Source: Euborellia annulipes
Taxonomy: Eukaryota; Arthropoda; Insecta; Dermaptera; Anisolabididae
Length of the DNA: 64,000 bases
Direction: 5' to 3'
NCBI GenBank assembly: GCA_023213315.1
Contig: JAKCPI010005233.1
Location: 1 to 64,000, forward strand
Positions 26,501 through 41,500 of the stretch are shown here, in pieces. Position numbers and translations under genes: made by a program. How positions within the stretch are numbered: position 1 is the first letter of the stretch; each line of letters opens with the position of its first letter. The notes under the pieces were generated by a model, which saw nothing but the letters and a program-made list of their open reading frames with translations, ran no database searches and was not told where the DNA came from.

Positions 26501-29500
26501 GACGTCACTCTCTTGGAATGGGAAAATTTAAACAAACCAAGTTTGACCCCCCTGACTATTATAAGAAAATTGTACTTGTTTATATTTATATGTATACAGT
26601 GGCGTTATTTCAACTTTTTCTTGGGGGGGGGGGGATTTTTAAATAGGTACTCAAATTTGGCCAAAAGATATTGAATTTAATTAATTGTTTAAGTTTGTAT
26701 ACTCGTAGATATATTTTGAAATATTTTATTTAAAAATAATATAAAATTTTTTATAAAAATCAGAGCCCTGGGGGAGGGGGGGGGGAAATGTCCCTGTCTC
26801 CTCCCAAATGACGCCATTGTATATATATATATAATTAAAAAACCTTGTAATAAAATACGTATATATGTTTAGAATAAAAAAATATAAACGTTTAGAGCGG
26901 AAACGACATCTGTGATCAAAAAAACGTTAAAATAAAAAATAAAAATTATACATTCAGAGATAATCTCCCTCGCTAAAGAGTGAGTCTGCACCCAATCGGC
27001 AATAAACATTTATTTTTAAAAAAGCCTTTTCACAAGTGTCACCCGGAACAGTAAATAATACATGATTCCGGTAAGAAATTCAAACAATAATAATTAAGCA
27101 AGACAAGTGTCTACAGTAGACTATGTGTCGCGACACACACTAGTGCCGTGATCAAGCTTCAGTTGTGTCGCAGAAATATTCTGTAATTATTATCTCCTAA
27201 TATATTCCAATATCAAAAAATTTAAAAAAGAACGTTAATAGTTCAGGAGAAGAGGAATTAAGAGTGGCATCGATAAGTCCCCATTAAAAACGGCGCGAAT
27301 ATTAGCCACAACCAGGGGCGTATTTAAGGGGGGGGGGCCGAGGGGGCCCGGGCCCCCCCCGAAATTTCCCAAACACATATACATATATAGGGATATACAG
27401 ACATCAGCGCAACAAATTTTTCCGCAGGATGGGCAACTTTGGTTCCGCAATAGAAAAAATGTTCCTCAAAAAATTTCGTGTGAAAAAAAGTATAGTTTCT
27501 TAAAAAAAAAATTTTCCTCAGAAAAATTTTTGAGTCCGGCCGCCCCCCCCCCCCCCGAAAAAAATTTCTATATACGCCCCTGGCCACAACGAACAATTTT
27601 CTAAATGATTAAAGTTTTATAAATAAAATAATAAATAATATAATGAGATTTAAACTTTCGACCGTTGGTTCTCGTTGAAACATTTTGTAAATTAAAATTA
27701 AATATACAAATTAAACACTAGGTTATTTGTTTCAAAGGTTTTATTAATTAAAAATTAACACTTAATACGTATTTCGACAATTCCTTGTCATCATCAGAAG
27801 TGATTACATTCTAATTCTAGACAAGGAATTGTCGAAATACGTATTAAGTGTTAATTTTTAATTAATAAAACCTTTGAAACAAATAACCTAGTGTTTAATT
27901 TGTATATTTAATTTTAATAATATAATGATTTGTATTAATAAATTTTTCAGCAATAAAAATGTCAGTTATTTTATAAAATGGAGTGGGGAGGCGTCATACG
28001 ATAAAATATTTTTAAGGGAGGCGTGGCAACAAAGTTTGGAAAGTACTGCTCTAGATACCAGGTGGGGGCTTAATTGTGGTGCTCACTGCATATACAGATT
28101 ATTAAACTTTAAAACAAATAAAAAGTATATTTTTTGCTGTTTCCACATATAATATTATATTTGCAAACTATAGAACTAAACTATAGGCCTAGAGTACTAA
28201 TCGTACTTTTAGTGCGTCGCAGAATTTTTGACTTAATAAAAGTGTGTCGCAGCTACAAAAAGTTTGAGAAACACTGGTCTACAAAATAACTTGTGAGCAA
28301 AAAAAAATTTCCAATAAATATATATTTTTAATTAGTTATAGGAGTCAGCTTCTTTTCAACGATATATTTTTAAAAATACAGAGGATGAATTACGTAGATA
28401 GTTTGTAAATGTTTTTATCCTCCACTTATAATGAACCAGCAACCCTTGAAACTCTCTATAGGTTTGGTCCAAAGAGAAAATAAAAAAAACTAAACCCAAC
28501 TCCTCCCTTTTTGCAGCTTTTTGGGGAGTGAGAGATCTGTCATCTCACATTTTATATAAACACACCCTTGGACAATTTTAATTTTTTATATATTAAGTAA
28601 AATTTTCTTTAATTAATTGCAGGGTTAATTTCTTATCATCGACGAAATTCTATTATAAAAATGATCGAAATTTTAAATCCCATTAAATATTGGTATGATC
28701 TTGGAGTAATTGGCTGGCTTGGTGTATGGGTGGTGGTGGGGGAGGTAAATAGAAGCCATGCCGCTTTGTTTCTGACAGGTTAATTAATAGCGCATTTACC
28801 TGGCGGCAATGTAGGCAACTGAGGCCAAAGCTGTCGCCTCCACAACACACAACACCGACGACCGACGTCTCTCTATGTACAGTACAGTAATACACGTGAA
28901 TAGAGTATGTACTCTATATACATTATGTGAACACACACACACACACACAAGCATATATACTCACACATGCAAACAGGTGGTGGACAACACTAGAACTTCT
29001 CAATTTTCTTCTCTACCAATTACGGACCACTTAATTGGGACTCGCTTTTAATTTTTTTAATTATTTTTACTTTATTTTTTTTCTATTAAAAGGAATTCTT
29101 GCATTGGAGTTGATTTTTTGAATAGTCTTGCGAAATAAATTTGTCGATTTCAGGATTCTTGGGTTCAGAGTTTTCTATGTTTGTCTATTTAACGTTATCG
29201 ATCGAATTTCGACCATTTTTACTTTCTCTTACCCTATATATGAAATATATAGAGAAAGTATTGCGATCATGTCAAAAATTTGATGTCAAGATTTTGATAG
29301 GTATACATGTTTTGAGGTCCCCTGTGTCCAAAAAAGTGGGTCCCGCAAATTGGTCTGTTTTGGGTCCAAAAAGAGTAAGAGAAAGTTGTGTGCTGTGCGA
29401 CCATCACACCAGTTTTTTTCATCATTAGATAATTCAAATCTTTTTATTAATATTATAAATTAATTATATGAACCTCTTTTGAGTTTTTCAATTTTTGTTG

Positions 29501-32500
29501 TTGTTTTTGATTTAATTCACTGCACTTTTATATTTTTTACTTGAAAAAAGTCTCGCTGATTATTTCTCATCAGATTTTTATTTATGTTAACTTCTATTTT
29601 TTCTATTCTACAAAAACTCAAAGAACATCAAAATTAACTTGTAAGTAAAATTGAATTTATTTCTCGGTGGGTTAGAGAAGGTTGGGCTGTTTCCAAAAGA
29701 GAAGCAACCCTTTGATGCCGATTAAGGAGGGAAAATATGTCTCTAACGGGAAATTGGTTTTCAATATGATAGAAAAATCATTTATTATTTGAGAGAATCA
29801 AAGTGATCTCAATTTATTATTTTAGTTGGTTGAAATCCATTTTTTTAATCAAAATTTTTAATAAAATTTGGTGATTAAAACCAACATGGAATTAGAAAAT
29901 AGAGAAATATAAATTGATGTTGATGTTATAAAAAAAATTTAAATTAAATTGGAAATAAAAAATAAAATTATTTTAAATCAAAAAGCGCCTTCTGACAAAA
30001 TTATTGATAATTTTGTTTCAAATTGTCCTTTCCTCTTTTTAAGTGATTATGAATTTGAACACTTAAAGTTTTTTTCATCCATGACTCTGAGTTGAGCTAC
30101 TTGGCCTTGACTTTCGAGATCCTGAGGCTCAGGATAGTATTTAGGAAAACGCATTTTGGAACGAAATTCTTTTACGCGGCTTATGGTAGGGTGAATTGGC
30201 TGAAAACTTCACGTGACAAAAAGCAGTAGTAACAAAAATGCGTTACAGCGCCCGAGCGCCGGCGGAGGAAGGCGAGGCCAGCCGAAGACTTGTCGAGGCC
30301 ACGTCTACCCCCCACCAGCTCTAGAGATTTCTCTATCTCTTATATTCATATTAAATTATATTCGGAGTTGAAGAAAAGGCGTGAGTACTTCGTCCCTGAC
30401 CCCACACGTTTTTTTGTTATAATCTATTCCCTTGTTAGTTGGCTCTAAATAAGCTACTTGTCCGTGAATGAAGAAACCGGCCCTTAAATTAGATTTATTT
30501 CTAAAAGTTGTTAAATTTTATTAAAGGGTATATAAAAGAGGCTAAACTATTAAAGCAAATATGATATCTCTAGTGTCGTTGATATAACTAAACTAGGATG
30601 ATATAGATAAAAAAATATGCCTGTTTGTTGCTAGAGAAAGAAGGGAGGCAGCCCAAGAAGGGAAAAGGGATTACTGAAGGGCTGGAGACGAATGCTCTAA
30701 ATAAAGAACCCAAGAAGGAAGGGAGCGAAGGTCCTTTAATAAAACTTATTTGTAGGTGATGCGAAAAAGGAGCCAAGAGCTGTTTTTCTCCGATTGCTTG
30801 TCTTTTATTCCCTTTTCGAATTTAAAGCAAAGATAATTCATCCTGGCAAGAAGTCCTTAACGACTTTCGGAAGTTACATTGCCGGCCTTCTATTAGATAT
30901 GTTCATATAATATTGCACCAGCTTTTTATAAACACAATTCTATTATAAAGCAGGGGTGTCAAACCCATTTGGGCTCGGGTGGCCTGGCTAGTTGATACAC
31001 AAGTATATCTCAAGAGGAGAGCAAAAAATTTCGCTAATTAAAATCAAAAGAAGTTATTAAACAGATCAACTTTAAAAGCATAGAAAACGTACCACGTAAT
31101 TATTGGACTTTCAAAAACAGATGTGACTCCAGAAATTATCAATAAAGTTCGTGATATGCTTCTGACTGAATGACGAGTTTAAGTACAAGAGCTAGCTAGC
31201 ATTTCAACTGAGCAAATTCATTTTATTTTGTTAATGAATTAGACATGCAAAATGATGAATCGCAAACAATTTCAAATGTTCTCGCACCTGGATTGGGGAA
31301 AAAATGGAAAATTTCAAAAACCTTTAAATGATTTAAACTTTCACGATTGTTCTCTATTAGTAATTAAAGAAATTTTTGGCATTATTTTAGTTAGTAATTA
31401 ATAATACAAATTAACTACAAAAAATTACAACGTGAATACATCACTTGAGAAATGGGAGCCAAAAAGTTATAACTTTTTTCTAGTTAATTTGTTTTACTAA
31501 CTAAAATAAACCACGACTAATACCAAAAATGTCTTTTATAACTGGTTTGGTTTTTTCGCGAAGGGAAAACCCGACCAAGCTCTTTTTTCTACTTCTGAGT
31601 CCATTTAGAATCCGCCATTGTTTTTCTAAATGAATAGGAAGCCAATATAATTTAGAAATTTCACGGAAATAGAACCGAAAGCCTCTAGGACAAGAGGAAA
31701 GATCTAAATTTCTATGCTAAGGTCAAAGAGCAGTTTTTTAATTTAAAAAAAAAAAAAAAAATACAATAAAACCTAACTTAAATAAACCAACAAAAAAAAT
31801 TTAACGGAATTATTTTTTTATTTAAGAATATGAAACAAAGGAAACAAAAAATATAACGTAAATATTGCACAAGAAATTTAAACATTAAAGAAAGAGAAAA
31901 AAAAATTGAAAAATAACAAATAGAAATCATTTTTTAATAATATAAAATTCTCTAGGCCAGGAGTTCCCAACCTTTTTTGATGTGCGGCCCACGCTGAGGC
32001 CCAATATATATAAACTATATACTTCGTATGTATGTTCAAGTAAAATGGGTTGTAACTCTTAAAATTAAAACAAAAATGTGCAAGAAGTAAACAAATAATT
32101 GCTTTTAAAAATTCTTATAAATTCTGGGTCATGTGTGAAAAAAGTCAGTGCAATTTTGCACCTTGTTTTACGCCTACAAGAGTGTCATTCTTTGTATGAA
32201 AACTAGAGAGTTTTAGCCCTAAATCGAACTCAACCTTTTTTTAAGGAAACTAAAGTTGAAAAAGCTCGTTCACATTAATCAGTTGTTGTTTATTTTATTT
32301 ATTTATTTATATATTTTTATCTTTCCTTAGACGTCCACGGCCCAGTTCCAGTTCCCACAAGTGGGGCCCCGGCCCACGGGTTGGGAACCGCTGCTCTTTG
32401 GCTATCATATTGTAATAATATAATAAAAAAAAGAGAAACTTTTTGAGCGTTTATTAATTAATTTAATTAAAATGTCCAGGGAAGAAGCATTCGCTCTCAA

Positions 32501-35500
32501 GTATTTGGATTATTTAATTAAAACAATTTAAATTTAAATAAATTTAACTGTTAAACAAGAAGACCTTTATTTATTTTCTCATTATGTCTCGGAAGAAATT
32601 TTTTATTCTAATTTTTCTTTAAAGGGATTCGAGTAAAACGCAAATATCTAGGAGTTAACTGGTTAGGCTTTAATAGATATTTTTAATATTACTGGCTCTA
32701 GTAGAAAAGGTAGTACTACCATAGTACAAATATGAAAATATATTCATCATTAGACAAAATGTCTTTAAAATTTCCATCGTGATTAAAGTGTGAAAAATAA
32801 ATTTTAAATTATTTTTTGTTCTATTCATTATATATAGGTCTACTGTATATATAACTTACTGTATGTTTGGTTAATATTATTAGCTAACAAGGACATATCC
32901 TCATGGGGCCGAAATTGTCAAATTTACACGGAGGATTTCATGCGGAAAATTTTTCTGATTGCAAGCATGTAATTTTATGTTAATCATTTATAAATAACAT
33001 TACTCATTTTATTTTTGAATAATAAATCAATAATGTATTTTCGCTAATAGAAAAAATCACTAGTATTAATTTTCATTATTATATTTTTCAATACAAAGTA
33101 TTTGTAAAAATGATGTTAAACCAAATACATAATCTCTTTTTCATTAACAAATTCACTGTAAAAATTTAAATATATCAATATAATATCTTTTGAAAAAAAT
33201 GTATAAAAATAATCACAAGTTAGGTGAACCTTAATACCTTATTAAAAATTAAAAAAAAAAGAGAAAAATTATAAAATAAGGAACAAGAGTTTTGCTTCAT
33301 ATTAGGGCTAAAATATCGATATTTCAAAGCATGTTTTAGTAATAGTAACTAAATATACTGAGAAGAAATATCGATATATCGATTTTTTTACATGATATGA
33401 AAGCAAGGATCATTGTTTAATTTTAAAAAATATCTCTCTTCAGTAATTAGTGTCAGTTGTAGTTAGTCTGAGAAGTATCTTTCAAGGGATGCTGGGGTGG
33501 GTTCCCGTTTCCTCTCTCAGGAGGAGGCTTCTCAAATAGAGTTGGATAATTTTTGCTTGCCAGACCCAGAGAAGTTCGAATTTTACAAACCGGAAATAGA
33601 AGGAAAAAAAGGAATTCGTTACTGAAGTACAGCTAAAAAGTTTTGCTTCGGGCAAATTAATACCAAATTGAAAAAATATCGTGCACCATAGTTAGTGTAG
33701 GCTCAGTGGCGTAGCGAGGGGGGGTCATACCCCGGGCGCTACTCACAAAGGGGCGCCAAATGGTCCGCAAAACAAAAAATTGCTGGATAATTTTTATTTT
33801 TATTATAATTGATTTTTGGAAAATATATTTTAAATTTAGTGCCAGTGTATTATAATAATTTTGTATATTTTACATATAATATTATATGGTTTTCGAAAGG
33901 GGGGAGCGCTAAAAAAGGTATTGTGCCCCGGGCGCGAGTTAAACTCGCTACGCCACTGTGTAGGCTCTACAAGATCGATAGTCCAATAAAAAAATCGGAT
34001 GAAAATATCGATATAACTGAAAAATATTATAACTATTTTTTCACGATATTTTTTTTTTAATTTTCCTATCTGAGAGAAGAGAGATTAACTCCAATAACAG
34101 AGAGATGGAGGGGACATTGGCAAAGTTTGAAAATTTTCACGCTAAGTGGGATTTGAACCAGAGTTGTGTAGCAACTCTAGATTCGTAATCCGCAGCTTAT
34201 CCGATTAGCCACGAGCCTCCTAATATATGCTATTCTATTAAACATTTTATTATTAAACACACTATTAAAAAAAAATATTATAATATAAAAAATATGATTA
34301 ATATTTATAACTCAGATGTCCCCTTGCAAGAACTCGGCATTCAATTGGTAGTCTTATATATTTTATCGTTCTAGGGGGAAAGAGAACCACAAACAAAAAA
34401 AATTTAAATAATTTTTTTTAAGAATGAAAGTGATAATGAATATGGGGGGGGGGGGTCATTATTTCATTCGCTGTACCCTGCATAGAGGTGAATGAAAATT
34501 TAAATTTTTGTTTTCATTTTTTTTTTTTTTTAAATTACAATTCACATCCGTTTTTGTGATTTTTTTTTTAGTCCTTCTATCGGCCACTAAATGTTATTGA
34601 AGTTGACAAAGAGTCGTTCAAAGAATGGAAATATTTATTAAAAAAAAAAATGTTTATTAATGTTTAAAATCCGTCAGGCACACAAACAAATGCGTTTGAC
34701 AAATGTTTTTGATTGTTCTGAATAAAATATTAACTAGCTAAATATGAGAAGAGTATTTAAACAAGTAAAAGTAGATATCCATTTCTGATTTAATTTCATT
34801 TGTTTTTATCCCGTCATTTCGATAAAAGCACCTGTATTTTGGAATTGAAGCTTTCACACTTGTTATCGTCCAACAAATTCGATACACAATATTAATTAGA
34901 CTTTTTCACAAAGGTAATGCGTCAATATAAAATTTCACCTGTTTGCTTAGTAGAATTTGTGATTATAAAATTTTATACTTGAAACTATTCCGTAAATCAT
35001 GAGCATCGGGGTGTAAGTATTGAAGTTTCTATGTCAATGTTGATAGCCCCCCCCTCCCTCCCAGGTGCTTCGTTGCTATTATATTTATAAATAATAATAT
35101 GAATAGATTATAAAATATTTCTCTCCTAATGAAAAAAATATTTTCATTATTTATGTATTATTAAAGTCATTTTATTTAACATATAAATAAGCTAAGATAA
35201 AGAGAGCATGCCAAATTATATTATTTCAAAATAGTAGTAACAATAATTGTATTGGTAGAATTGGGGTGGAAGTAGTTATTATTCATATTATTGACTCGAA
35301 TAAATTATTGTTTGTCTCCACACACCCCACTAAAATAAATTTGAACAATATTCATGGTTAGTAGTTCTATGGTGGCTTCTCTAATATTTTGTGCAGTGGC
35401 GTAGTGAGTTAACTCGCACCCGGGGCACAATACCATTTTAGCGCCCCCCCCCCCCTATTCGAAAACCATATAATAATACCATAAAATATACTCGCATATT

Positions 35501-38500
35501 AATAAATAAATAAAGTAAAATAAATAATAATAAATAAGGATAGCGAATAGCAGCCAGGAAAAATCAAATCAGACAAAAACTAGATCAATTTTTATTTGAT
35601 CGTCAACGTTTCGGACGCCAGTCGCGCCCTTCCTCAGGACCTATGATCGAATAAATAAATAAATCTGATAAAAATTGATCTAGTTTTTGTCTGGATTTGA
35701 TTTTTCCTGGCTGCTATTCGCTATCCTTATCAAATTAAGCAGCCATTTTCTCCATCAATAATAATAAAAATTATCCAGCAATTTTTTGTTTTGCGGACCA
35801 TTTGGCGCCCCTTTGTGAATAGCGCCCGGGGCATGATGACCCCCCCCCCCCCTTGCTCCCCCCTCGCTACGCCACTGATTTTGTGTATAGGTTTGTGTTG
35901 CGGAAGAAGAAGAAATACAGTAGAGTCTTGCTAATCCGGCCTAAACAGGACCTGCCGGATTACCCGAAACACTTAACATAATCCAAAATTTAATATATCT
36001 CTTGAAAAAATCTGTAATAACACTTTGTTTTCTTAAATTACTTCTTTTTTACTGTAATATTCCGAATAGTGATTATTGAACACTATTGAACATCCGACGA
36101 ATGTTCGCTCAAACACATTGTCAGGAGTTGCCAAGAGCCTCTATGAGCTCGAGGCAAACAGCATTTGTCCTGATGAAGGCCGGAATATCGGCCGAAACGT
36201 CGACAAACATGAAATAAAGATAAATATAATTTTCTTTATTGTTTTTGGCTGCCTGGATATCCTCACTACTCAATATATATGCAGCCACTCCTGAAATTAA
36301 TCATCATACAGTTTTTAATATTTGTTAAATTTTACCAACATTAAAAAATAGATACAGGATATTTAAAAAATTCAATATTTTATTGACAATAGATGCGTTC
36401 TCCCCCCCCCCCCTACAGTCCCAATTTCATCCTTCCTAAAAAATACAAAATTTAGCTCCAAATTTGTTTAATTGTGGTTAGATTTTTAACTAAGGACAGA
36501 AATATTTATAAATAAATGAGAGGAATTTATTCAAATATTTGTATTTATCTCTTTTATTTTAATTGAAATATAATTTTAATATATGTAATTATCAAACTCA
36601 AACAAATTAGATTAATTAATTAAAAGAATGAAATAAAAAGCTGTGATTAGCGGCACATTAGAGCCCTGAGGGCTTCAATGAGATCGAAATATGAACTCTA
36701 AACTCGAAGGTCAAAGTCTCAATTAGGAATGTTAAATAGCCAATATATTTTAATTAAATGAGTAATTCGACTCCCCCCCCCTCCTCACCTCTTTTCTCTC
36801 TCTTAGCTATTGATTAAATCTTTGAAATTGAAAACATTCACTTTTCACTTGTCTATTGGTTTTTCTTCCTTTTTTTCGCTTAAAAAGGCGCCGCTTTTGG
36901 CTTTAAGATTATATTTTCAAACACAAGCTCTTTTAAGAAGTTTTAATTAAAGTACATTGTAGAATAAATAATCAAGGACAAATGAAATTCAATATGAACA
37001 GAGCTTTTAATATTTATTTATATCTTTAAAGATAGAATATATTTATAATTCCCTTTTTGATGTGTTTCAAAATTATTGCCTTAAAAGCTTTTGGATGTTC
37101 TTTCTCTTCTGTGGAAAATAGACATGACACTACTCCTATTTAAGAATGAATACTCTACTTTTTATTTATTTTTTTTTCTTTTTAAAAAAATTTAATATTT
37201 TTTTTTATGTAAAAATTAGTTGAAAGAATTTATTTTATTCTTGTTGGAACCACCCAAGTTTCGATATTCTAATTAAGCTCAATTAAGATATAAATTTATA
37301 TAAACACTTGTTAAGAATAGAAAACATTTTCATAATTGATTTGTTAAGACGCCGACGAGGTAGAAATACAAAATTATTTTCTTAGAAAATATCACCTAAA
37401 TACGTATTAATACATATAAATTCGAACTTTTTAAATTAATAATCATATTCTTTAAAAAAAAAAAAAATTTAATAATAAAGATAAGTTCTATTTTAATTTT
37501 TCATTAAAATTTTTATGACAGAGAGGATCGTACAACAAACCATTCTGGCTGTTTTATGTGAAAAATTTTACAATCATACGCCGTATATTTTTATTATAAT
37601 AATAAAAAACATTATTTTAATAAATATTATTTTGATTTAGTAAAAGTTTAATATTAAATAACCAAAAAAAAATTTTTATAGAATGGGATGTGAAAATTAA
37701 TAAAATTATTTATATTATAATTTACTTAGCATATTTAGGTTAAATTTTATTTAGTAATAATAGTAAAATTATATATTGATAGCGAGGAATATTCTGACCT
37801 TACTCACGCCTTGCATTCGTTAATCTTATTAGTTGGCGAAAACGGCTCTAACGATTTTTTTTTTTTTCAAATTTAAAATATATACTATACTCGGTTCCTT
37901 TATGAAATTGCTCAGTCTCAGCTTTGAGAAAATTCGGGTACTAGTACGTACTTTTTTAGTTTTTTACAATTTTCTGTTTTGAGTAAACATTTTTCAATAT
38001 CTGGCACAAGTGAATATAAATTTTAAACAGGTGGAAATAAAAATTTTCAAAAAATCAATTTGAGTTAGCTAAACCATAAACGGGAATCAAGAACGCTGAA
38101 AAAACACATCCTATTGGTTATATGGATCCTGTTATGCATTAGTGTGTCGAGTGCCAAAAAAATAAAAATTGAGTTAAGCACGGAATATTGTTTCAAATGC
38201 TATAATTAATAGTATTTTTTTTATGAAATATGCCCTAAAAAAATTTATATTTAATGTTACTTGCACAATTGACAAAAAAAATTATATACAATCCAATGAA
38301 AACAAAAAACTTTAATGTTAATTTTCTCAAATCTCGGTAGCTGGCGCTTGACACACTAATGCGTAACAGGGTCCATATAATAATTTATAAAATGTCTGAA
38401 TTTTATTTAAAGAATTCGATTTAATTCGAAATTAGATAGAAAAAGAAAAAAAAAATTTCCAACTTATAGAGATTAAGTATTTAAAAATTTAACTTAGAAA

Positions 38501-41500
38501 GGTGTATTTTTTGCGTTATATGGAAAGAAACAAGAAAAAAAACTCCATTGGTAGAGCCTAATCTTTTATTAACACAAGTGTATGTACCATTTCTAAATGA
38601 CATCTGAATTTTTCCTTTTTGTTGTTGCGAGTGAAATGGCATGAATTCTAAACTAGCTAGGAATATTCATTTTCATTTTTGAACAAGAATTTTCATTTTA
38701 ACTGCAAAACGTTTTGATTTGAATTAAAGAGGCTCTCAAATAAAAATAGGGTAGATAATCTTTTTGTTAAGTTTTTCTTATTATTTGGTTAAAATTTTTA
38801 ATTAATTTTTGAACTTTTGCGATACATACAGTATAACAGATCAGATATTCGTCTGGGTAAATTTTTTATTCGGAGATTTATTTTAGTATTTTGGCCAAAT
38901 GCTGATTAGGCCGAGGCCATTTAATAAAACGAAAAAAAATTTACTACTAAGTTTCCTGATTCCTGGAGAAAGTTGTTCTGTGCAGTGACACCAGATTTTT
39001 TGTGTCGACACAAATTTAGTTTCCAACAGTATGGTACATTTGAATTCAAGATGTAAAATTTATAAACAGAAAAATATTTATATTTTGTTACGATGACAAC
39101 GATTTCTCCTATCTTTCCTATGAAGTACAAGAGGAAAGTGTGCTTCAAAAGATTTCAAGGACATAATGAGAATATACATTTTAAAGAGCATCTAAAAAAT
39201 TGATTTATGAATTTTAATCAAAATCGTTGGAGTGAATTTTGAGAAAATCGAAAAAACTGAAAAAGTACATCAGTAAAGTACTAGTACTTTTTTGCCGATT
39301 TTGTTCAAAAGCTTATTTTCACTCCTCAGAGGGGTGCCTAATTTAAATATAAAATTTAAATTATTAGGGAACGTGTTTATTAAATCTTTTGTGGTTTGAA
39401 TTATTTTATTAGGGGAATTTTTAATTATAGAGCACTATTTGTTATTAATTATATATTAAAAATATAAATTCTGTACAACGTTTCGACTGCTTATTCTGCA
39501 GCCGTTATCAAGTACTGTGCACTTGCTCCGACTCAAATGAACTGAATAAGCAGTCGAAACGTTGTGCAGTATTTATTTTTTTAACAAATAATTAATAGAA
39601 AATATGGTTTATAATAAAAAATTCCCCTAATAATAATAAAATTTCAACTTCGGAGCTCAATTCCTTGATGCTTAAAATTGAATACAGACAGACCATGTTG
39701 CCAAAACTACTTTTTGGATTCAGGGGACCTCAAAACGTGTATATCCATCAAAATCTCGACAAATTTTTGACATGAATCCACTACTTTCTCTCTATATATA
39801 TTAACATACGTATATAGATAAGAGAAAGTTATACCCTAGTTAGTCTTCGAAATAATAATAATAATATTTATCGCCATGATGTTTGTTTTTTATTTATTCA
39901 TTATTTAATTTTCTTTTTTTCATTTGTTATTAGATGCAATGGCAATAAAGTAAACAAAATAGGCGCAGCAGCCTTTAGAAAAGGGAATGAGTCTAATAAC
40001 CAAGTTGGAATTGGGAAAAAGTCAATGGTGAACGGAACGGTGAGGTTTTTGTACGTTTGTTCTACGAGAATGGCCATTCTAACTTTGCTAGACGTTTTCT
40101 GCTGACTTGGGTAGTTTTCCACCACCGAACCAGATAAATAACCTTTATCGCTTTCAATTGTGAACCCTGGAAACGGGAGGACGAAGCCCAACTTCATTCC
40201 CGATTGAGTTTATTTTCAGACTACTATTCTTAAATTAGACGATTAATTATTTCTCTCAGGTTAAATGGAAAAGATTCTTCAAAGAGAGTACAACGATTTT
40301 TCTACGTCTATAACTTTTTGATTAAAGAGCAAATATGTTTTTTGCATATATAAAAATAGTATAATATATTTACAAGAATATAAAAAATCTTAAAGCACTC
40401 TTAAGAGTGGGCTCAAAATTTATTTCTCAAATAACAAGAAATTTTCCAATTCGGTTTTTTGTTTTTAAATAAATTAAACTCGTTAAAAATTTTGCTTTTG
40501 ACCTGTGGCTCAGAGATAAAATATTAGCTTCAGCTGCCTGAGGCCGAGAGTTCGTATCCCGTCTCCGGTGAAAAAAATTATTTCAATTGAATCGGCTTCA
40601 AATGAAGTAAATAGGGACGGTGTCTAAATTTGCCTCAGATATATCAAAAAAGAAAAACAAATTATAAAAAAAAAGAAATTTTCTTAATATAAATATTTTT
40701 TGTTAATGTCTAATTAAAAAAAATTATAATTAATTTTTTTTAATTTAGGAAATCACAATAATAATTCTTATTAAATTCTACTAAAAATGATCATTAATTA
40801 TTAAATATTAATTAAATAATTTAGAAAATAAAAGTAAATTGTTTTAAAAATGGCTGTTCAAAACAAGCTTTCTGATTGGCTAGAGCAGGCAGGCCAATTC
40901 CTTCCTAGTCTCCATATTTCCCTTAATTACTGTACTAAACATGTTAGCCAAGGCAAAGTATTTATGCTATACTTTACACAAACCTATTAGTAGCCCCTGC
41001 GCCTGTATATCGGTGACCCGCCAGCCTACGATAAGACGTTTATCTCCCATCCCGCAACTGTCGCGCCATATAATAACAAATTTTCATTATAAATCAATGA
41101 ATCAATCTATAAACAAGGGATCGGGAATTTAAGAGCGAGGAAGACGTTTTCGCACGGGCATCAAATAATTTAAAAATATTTTTAAACTCGCACAATAAAA
41201 ACAAATAATAGTAAGATAAAAGAACCTAAAATTCTCATCAATGATTTTATTTAAACTTTAAATGCTTTAAGAAAATTAAGTCGTTCAAAAACCAACGAAT
41301 AGAAATTATTTTTTCTTCCTTCACTTTATTCACCCACATCTTTGAGTTAATTGAAATTTTAAATTGAATTTAAGTCAAACTTAAGAGTAGGTTATTTTAG
41401 ATATAAAAAAGAAACCTTCTAACTTGGAATCTAATTATTTTAAATGAAATTATTAAAAAAATTAAATAGTATAAGACTTTTTAATATACGGTATATAATA

